Shown here one piece after another: positions 6,126-7,222 of a DNA stretch of 7,222 bases (within the stretch, counting starts at the first letter, position 1; each line of letters opens with the position of its first letter). A program made the position numbers and the translations under genes. Below the pieces are notes generated by a model. The model was not told the DNA's origin. It was given only the letters and a program-made list of their open reading frames with translations, and did not search any database. Source of the DNA: an uncultured Alphaproteobacteria bacterium (lineage in GTDB: Bacteria > Pseudomonadota > Alphaproteobacteria > Rs-D84); NCBI GenBank assembly GCA_946625925.1, contig CAMOTP010000038.1, forward strand, positions 1 to 7,222. Reading direction: 5' to 3'.

Positions 6126-7222
6126 TCAGTGAATATCGGCAGAGTATCCATTATGCTGGTTTGGTATTGAATTTAGGTAAAAGCAATGTTTCCCATTAGT
6201 TAGGTCTAATGTTCTGGAAGTAGATGTAGATGTATCTATACAAAATTTTGCATTAGATTTAATTTTACAATCGGATAATTGGGTGGAACCGGTTGCATCG
6301 GTTGTTGCACCATTTGGACAACGGGCACAAGATGAATTTCCGTTGCCATAAAACCCAATATTGCATTTGCATTGTGTGTTTTCGGTGGGGGACGGACTTG
6401 CGTTTTCGGGACATTGGGCACAATGGGATTGGTTGGTGTCGGGATCCTGAACAATGTGGAGTGGTGTATCACATGTACATACACCATCAGTAAGGGTGGC
6501 GTAGTCAGGACAATCGCATTGTACACGGGGACTACCTTTCTGACCATAATAAGTGTTTACAAATGCGTCTGTGTTGCAATCTGGACAGATGTTGATCTGA
6601 AAATCTTGTAGTCCATAATTATTGGAAACTAACGTACCGTTATCACCACATATACCACAGAAATAAACCGGTTGGGTGTCGGTTGCGGATGCGGTTGTTT
6701 GTATTAAATATTTGCCAGGACCACAGGGGTTTTTGGCGATGCCGTTGCTACCCGTGAAACATTCGTTAATATATAGTGCCTCGCCCTGCATGTTTGGGAC
6801 GGTTGTACTATTATTAGGATGGTAATAATTGCGATACGATACTGTATCATTTGGGCATGGTAAACAGTTTTCACCGTCATTATCGCGGAAAAATCCCTCA
6901 TCGCATTTCCATGGACATGATGATTGATTATAACTTTGTTCTGCTATTGGTAGTGCGCTTTTCCCACTTTCTGAGGAATACGTGGTATTATCACATGGTA
7001 TGCATCCATTTGAGTTGGTGCCACCAGGGTTATATTCACCAGGAACACAATCTCTGCATTCTGAAACAGAAAATTCATCGTCTGGGTCGGCTTCTTCCCA
7101 ATGGCAACCGGGAGTTTGATTGCAAAGAGTGGACCCTAGGCCTTCACATGCACTAGGAGTTGAGTCAGCAAATGATGGAATGCATAAAAATATGCTGAAT
7201 AAAAATGAAAATATAAATTTCA
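6126..7222 (-). CDS. Secreted Cys-rich repeat protein, GCC2/GCC3- or TNFR-like (5' end cut by one base)
   Basis: The frame stays open from 6126 to the window edge, where TG (7222-7221) followed by AAA TTT ATA implies an ATG whose A is the next base outside. With that Met the product is 365 aa. A Sec signal peptide is clear: Lys2, then FIFSFLFSIFLCI, with cleavage after Ser-Phe-Ala (residue 19). Cys14 is not in a lipobox. The mature chain has 30 Cys, an even number. Many lie in C-x2-C pairs (56/59, 74/77, 120/123, 189/192, 213/216, 268/271, 299/302) or C-x-C pairs (236/238, 249/251, 285/287), with recurring C-x2-C-P, G-[EF]-Y and 'GFYGNG..C..CPNGATT' elements. This resembles ephrin-receptor-like GCC2/GCC3 or TNFR/EGF-like modules held by disulfides, pointing to an exported protein. 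No transmembrane segment, anchor or enzyme motif is seen after the signal peptide. An internal Met (residue 145, at 6791) is not the start, since the same Cys pattern continues upstream of it. Function unknown. Confidence 0.85.
   Translation of the reverse strand, partial: KFIFSFLFSIFLCIPSFADSTPSACEGLGSTLCNQTPGCHWEEADPDDEFSVSECRDCVPGEYNPGGTNSNGCIPCDNTTYSSESGKSALPIAEQSYNQSSCPWKCDEGFFRDNDGENCLPCPNDTVSYRNYYHPNNSTTVPNMQGEALYINECFTGSNGIAKNPCGPGKYLIQTTASATDTQPVYFCGICGDNGTLVSNNYGLQDFQINICPDCNTDAFVNTYYGQKGSPRVQCDCPDYATLTDGVCTCDTPLHIVQDPDTNQSHCAQCPENASPSPTENTQCKCNIGFYGNGNSSCARCPNGATTDATGSTQLSDCKIKSNAKFCIDTSTSTSRTLDLTNGKHCFYLNSIPNQHNGYSADIH

Noticed and set aside
6236..7156. Other frames over the Cys-rich gene (6236-6547 on -, 6372-6611 and 6851-7156 on +)
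   Set aside because: The regular Cys spacing and signal peptide lie only in the 6126-7222 leftward frame. The others look like shadows.
1..7222. CRISPR array, insertion sequence, integrase or toxin-antitoxin pair
   Set aside because: No regularly spaced direct repeats, transposase or integrase motifs, or terminal inverted repeats were seen on either strand by eye.

Overview
The window looks like chromosomal DNA from an AT-rich Gram-negative bacterium, most likely an alphaproteobacterium. The main evidence is the C-terminal domain of trigger factor, which carries the 'QVFEFY.KNP' stretch typical of alphaproteobacterial trigger factors, together with proteobacterial-type polA and pth and three proteins with export signals (one lipoprotein, one outer-membrane barrel, one Cys-rich secreted protein). 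Tryptophan is read from TGG throughout and no in-frame TGA is seen inside the genes, so the standard code is in use. The lineage may be one of the small-genome, host- or gut-associated alphaproteobacteria in which Cys-rich secreted proteins are common, but that placement is inference.

Layout, left to right. Bases 1-180 are AT-rich intergenic sequence. A good sigma70-like promoter (181-209) drives the rightward trigger factor gene tig (241-1539), which ends at a hairpin terminator (1558-1591) able to serve both strands. Leftward genes follow: a small lipoprotein of unknown function (2051-1593), tRNA-Arg with anticodon CCG (2149-2073) with its own promoter, full-length three-domain DNA polymerase I (polA, 4979-2205), and a small outer-membrane beta-barrel protein (5548-5000) 20 nt upstream of polA. 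A 46-bp divergent intergenic region then separates this cluster from the rightward pth gene for peptidyl-tRNA hydrolase (5595-6116). Pth converges, 9 bp apart, on a leftward gene for a secreted Cys-rich protein (6126-7222) that fills the rest of the window and whose start codon is cut by the window edge by one base.

How the genes relate. Three are core housekeeping genes: nascent-chain folding (tig), DNA repair and Okazaki maturation (polA) and recycling of peptidyl-tRNA (pth). The envelope genes between them are not known partners of these. The omp and polA genes look like one transcription unit. The tRNA and lipoprotein look like a second, in which tRNA 3' processing would create the 5' end of the lipoprotein mRNA. 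The least explained element is the 30-cysteine secreted protein at the right end. Other points worth checking are a Glu-to-Gln change at the steric-gate position of polA motif A, a His-rich stretch in trigger factor, and an unusually short Pth C-terminus.
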